Positions 32,291 to 34,959 of a stretch of 34,959 bases of DNA are shown piece by piece. Within the stretch, counting starts at the first letter, position 1. Each line of letters starts with the position of its first letter. The notes under the pieces are model-generated. The model did no database searches, was not told the DNA's origin, and was given only the letters and a program-made list of their open reading frames with translations. Both the position numbers and the translations under genes were made by a program. Origin of the DNA: Streptomyces huasconensis (GTDB taxonomy: Bacteria; Actinomycetota; Actinomycetes; Streptomycetales; Streptomycetaceae); contig RBWT01000081.1 in NCBI GenBank assembly GCA_004010275.1, positions 1-34,959 on the forward strand. The letters run 5' to 3'.

Positions 32291-33634
32291 GTGGACCGAC
32301 ACCGGCCGACCCCTAACAGGCCCCCGCCCGCCCCACAGGACACTCCCCCGGACCACGCACCGGTCCCGGTCCCGGGCTCGGGCCCCCGGCCACAGACGGC
32401 AGGCACACCGGACGACCCCGACGCACGCTGGCTCGCGGCGGTCATGCACGCCGCGTTCTTCCTGCTCCTCGGCGCCTCGCTGGCCCGTTTCCTGCTGCGG
32501 CACCCCGGAGAACCGCGCACGCCGTGGATCATCGCGCTCTCGGTGACGCTCGCGCTGCTCTACGCCCTGCCGTCACCCCTCGCCGCCCTGACGCGGAAGG
32601 ACCCGGCGTCGTACTCCTCGGGTCCGGCGCTCGGCGCGGCGCCGGGTGCCCGCCGCCTCCTGTGGCTCGGCACGGTGGTCGCGGTCTGGGTGGTCCTCGT
32701 CGTGCTCGCGCCGAGCTTCGCCTGGTGCGCGGTGCCGCTGTTCTACTCCGGGCTGCGTACGCTGGCGACGCGCGCCGCGCTCGCCCTGGTGGCCGTCCTG
32801 ACGGCGTTCGTCGTCGCGGCACAGCTGGAACTCGCGGGCCGCTTCGACCCGAACCTGCTGCTCGCGCCGCCGGCCGTAGCGGCGGTGGCCGCCGCCGTCT
32901 TCGTCCACACGCAGCGCCAGGCGGCACGTCAGCGCGGACTCATCGACGACCTCATCCGCACCCGCCGCGAACTGGCCGCCACCGAACGCCGCGAGGGCAC
33001 CCTCGCCGAACGCCAGCGCCTGTCCATGGAGATCCACGACACCCTCGCCCAGGGCCTGTCCAGCCAACAGATGCTGCTCCAGGCCGCCGACCGCCTCTGG
33101 GACACGGACCCCGCCAGGGCCCGCGCCCACGTCCGTACCGCCGAGTCGATCACCGAACGCGGGCTCGCCGAGGCCCGCCGCTTCGTGCACGACCTGGCCC
33201 CCGCCGACCTCGCGGACGGCGGCGGCCTCCCCGAGGCGCTGCGGGCGCTGGCGCGGCGGGAGTCGGACGCGACGCTGACCGTCCGTTTCCACTTCCACGC
33301 GGAGGGCTCCCCGGTGCCGCTGCGCGACCGGGTCGGCTCGGCGCTGCTGCGCATCGCGCAGGGCGCGCTGGCCAACGTACGCGAACACGCGCACGCCACC
33401 ACGGCGGCGGTGACCCTGACACTCCTGGACGACCAGGTGGTCCTGGACGTGGCGGACGACGGCCGCGGCTTCACGCCACCCGCGGCGGGCGTCGTGTCGG
33501 CGGGCGTACGAGGCCACGGCCTGCCCGCGATCCGGGCGCGGGCAGGCCGGCTGGGCGGCACACTGACCATCGAGTCGGCGCCGGGCGAGGGCACGGTCCT
33601 CTCTGTATCGATCCCGCTGGAGTCCCGCTCATGA
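32291..33634 (+). CDS. senS: Sensor histidine kinase SenS
   Basis: A 447-aa NarL-type (HPK7/HisKA_3) sensor kinase. GTG 32291 (VDRHRPTPN) is preferred, with GAGAGGG 11 bases before it; ATG 32171 or 32177 would add a basic repeat. After a Pro-rich start, five hydrophobic segments (around 55-190) anchor it. The HisKA_3 phospho-acceptor is in ERQRLSMEIHDTLAQGLSS, and the ATPase domain shows ALANVREHAHATTAAV (N box) and DVADDGRGF (G1). HbpS outside the cell controls its autophosphorylation in the known system; SenR is the partner encoded immediately after, with ATGA overlap. Confidence 0.9.
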   Translation: MDRHRPTPNRPPPAPQDTPPDHAPVPVPGSGPRPQTAGTPDDPDARWLAAVMHAAFFLLLGASLARFLLRHPGEPRTPWIIALSVTLALLYALPSPLAALTRKDPASYSSGPALGAAPGARRLLWLGTVVAVWVVLVVLAPSFAWCAVPLFYSGLRTLATRAALALVAVLTAFVVAAQLELAGRFDPNLLLAPPAVAAVAAAVFVHTQRQAARQRGLIDDLIRTRRELAATERREGTLAERQRLSMEIHDTLAQGLSSQQMLLQAADRLWDTDPARARAHVRTAESITERGLAEARRFVHDLAPADLADGGGLPEALRALARRESDATLTVRFHFHAEGSPVPLRDRVGSALLRIAQGALANVREHAHATTAAVTLTLLDDQVVLDVADDGRGFTPPAAGVVSAGVRGHGLPAIRARAGRLGGTLTIESAPGEGTVLSVSIPLESRS

Positions 33635-34335
33635 ACGCACCCCACCCGAACACACCGCACACGAACACAGCCCACCCGAACACTCCTCACCCGAGCACGC
33701 CCCGCCCACCGGTGCGTCTGCTGGTCTGCGACGACCACGTCGTCGTACGCGCGGGCCTGCTCGCCCTGCTCGGCAGCGCGCCGGACATCGAGGTCGTCGG
33801 TGAGGCGGGCACCGGCGAGGAGGCGGTGGCCCTGGCCGCCAAGCTGACGCCGGACGTGGTCCTCATGGACCTGCAACTGGGCGAGGGCATCGACGGCGTG
33901 GAGGCGACGCGCCGCATCACCTCGCCGTCCCCCGGCGCCCCGCCCCACGTCCTGGTCCTGACGACCTACGACACGGACGCCGACATCACGCGGGCGATCG
34001 AGGCGGGCGCGACGGGCTACCTCCTCAAGGCCGAGCGCCCCGAGGAACTCTTCTCCGCGATCCACGCCGCGTCGCAGGGCCGCACCGCGCTCTCGCCGCC
34101 GGTCGCCTCCCGGGTCATGGCCCGCATGCGCGCCCCGCGCCCCACCCTCACGGACCGCGAGCGCGACATCCTCGGCCAGCTCTCGCGCGGCCTCGGCAAC
34201 CGCGACATCGCACGGGCCCTGTTCATCAGCGAGGCCACGGTCAAGACCCACCTGGGCCGGATCTACGACAAGCTGGGCGTCGACACGCGAGCGGGCGCGG
34301 TGGCGGTGGCGAAGGAACAGCGGCTGCTGCCGTGA
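33631..34335 (+). CDS. senR: Response regulator SenR (NarL/LuxR type)
   Basis: A 234-aa NarL-family regulator overlapping the senS stop by 4 bases (GGAG upstream). The receiver has the acidic pair in LLVCDDHVVVRAG, the phosphorylated Asp in VVLMDLQLGEG and Lys in GYLLKAERPEE. The DNA-binding domain is LTDRERDILGQLSRGLGNRDIARALFISEATVKTHLGRIYDKLGV. It is phosphorylated by SenS and in S. reticuli activates hbpS and redox-defence genes such as furS-cpeB. The N-terminus has an unusual His/Pro/Asn/Thr-rich repeat of about 25 residues before the receiver, absent from most NarL regulators. Confidence 0.93.
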   Translation: MNAPHPNTPHTNTAHPNTPHPSTPRPPVRLLVCDDHVVVRAGLLALLGSAPDIEVVGEAGTGEEAVALAAKLTPDVVLMDLQLGEGIDGVEATRRITSPSPGAPPHVLVLTTYDTDADITRAIEAGATGYLLKAERPEELFSAIHAASQGRTALSPPVASRVMARMRAPRPTLTDRERDILGQLSRGLGNRDIARALFISEATVKTHLGRIYDKLGVDTRAGAVAVAKEQRLLP

Positions 34336-34364
34336 GGGCGGCTCCGGCGTGACACCATCGAACC

Positions 34365-34862
34365 GTGCTCGACATCGGCTACGCCCTCTCCGCCCGCTTC
34401 CCGGACCCCCCTGAGCTGGACTACAGCCGGGCGGACGTCCACACGCTGCGCCACGACCTGTTCTGCGGGGACGTGTATCTGGCGGACACCAAGGCGGACC
34501 GGGAGCTGTCCACAGCCTGGGGATGGGTGCCCGTCCTGGACTTCGCGTGGGCGCTGTGCGACATCGTGGAGAGCCTGGACAAGGACCCGATGGGCAGCCG
34601 GGCCTCCCGCCCCCAGTACGCGGAACTGGACTTCACGGAGTCCACGGACCGCATGCTCTTCGCCCGCCGCTTCGGCTGGGTGGACATCGAGGCGGACTGG
34701 ATGGACCCGGAGGAGCCGCCGCTGAGCTTCTCCCACGCGGAGCTTCGGCGCGAGGCGCGGGACTTCCTCCATGACCTCATCGCGGACCTCACGGACCTCC
34801 ACGAGTCCCTCGCGGACAACCCCGCGCTCTGGTCCCTCCAGTCCCGCTACCCCCGCCTCTGA
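34365..34862 (+). CDS. Conserved Streptomyces hypothetical protein
   Basis: A 165-aa soluble acidic protein from GTG 34365 that I recognise only as a hypothetical type common in Streptomyces. Motifs are DIGYALSARFPDPPELDYSRADVHTLRHDLFCGDVYLADTKADRELSTAWGWVPVLDFAWALCDI at the start, then ELDFTESTDRMLFARRFGWVDIEADWM, and a helical end (RREARDFLHDLIADLTDLHESLADNPAL). It resembles actinobacterial DUF7878-like proteins, which sometimes accompany polymorphic toxins as immunity proteins, but I cannot confirm either. It begins 29 bases after senR with no strong ribosome-binding site. The last 97 bases of the window hold nothing recognisable. Confidence 0.8.
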   Translation: MLDIGYALSARFPDPPELDYSRADVHTLRHDLFCGDVYLADTKADRELSTAWGWVPVLDFAWALCDIVESLDKDPMGSRASRPQYAELDFTESTDRMLFARRFGWVDIEADWMDPEEPPLSFSHAELRREARDFLHDLIADLTDLHESLADNPALWSLQSRYPRL

Positions 34863-34959
34863 CCTCACGGCGCCCGGAGCCACCCCCTGCCCCGCCGTGA
34901 TTGGCACCCGGCGGTATCCCCTACCCCGCCGCTCCGCGCCGGATGTCTCCCACCCACCC

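Overview
The window is about 35 kb of very GC-rich actinobacterial chromosome, almost certainly Streptomyces. Supporting signs are GTG starts, strong third-position G+C, a DUF397 gene, several apparently leaderless genes and typical dispersed GC-rich repeats. From memory, the order hbpS-senS-senR / terD / cdgB / nagA-nagK / otsA-otsB / thrC-cysO / csp / groEL2 matches the S. coelicolor SCO4274-SCO4296 neighbourhood read in reverse; I could not check this by alignment.

Left part (1-6060) is accessory in character. It holds two tandem DUF397 genes, a DoxX-like membrane protein, and a two-gene cassette (1246-3602). The cassette encodes a small charged protein and a 629-aa protein joining an aerolysin-like Ser/Thr-rich beta region to a six-bladed propeller. 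Next come a winged-helix/zinc-ribbon protein behind a promoter and hairpin leader, a Uma2-family nuclease with a duplicated N-terminus, and a YefM-YoeB toxin-antitoxin pair with a TGTAC operator.

The core part (6154-16017) carries groEL2 behind two abutting CIRCE operators, a cold-shock protein, and a thrC-cysO operon led by a clear SAM-I riboswitch. It then has gpgS, otsA, a VOC protein, otsB, a DUF3263 protein and an orphan sugar-binding lipoprotein.

The amino-sugar block (14752-22524) contains the binding lipoprotein, a SIS-domain isomerase/deaminase, nagK, nagA, a PfkB kinase and a class II aldolase. DasR-type (dre) palindromes lie in the lipoprotein/SIS divergent promoter and before nagK. 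A secreted YVTN propeller gene sits between them on the other strand.

The right part (22618-34862) has a membrane-anchored carbohydrate-binding-like protein and the diguanylate cyclase CdgB, whose upstream region holds a BldD-like box and a perfect CRP-type palindrome. It continues with a flavin reductase, ArfB, TerD, a PadR regulator with a membrane partner, a GNAT protein and an M1 lipoprotein peptidase. It ends with the HbpS/SenS/SenR haem-redox sensing system and a hypothetical protein.

At least eight apparent single-base frameshifts fall in otherwise well-conserved genes (otsA, SIS, nagK, pfkB several times, GNAT), plus a compensated pair in otsB. This pattern looks more like sequence error at G/C runs than gene decay, and 'pseudogene' calls here should be read that way.
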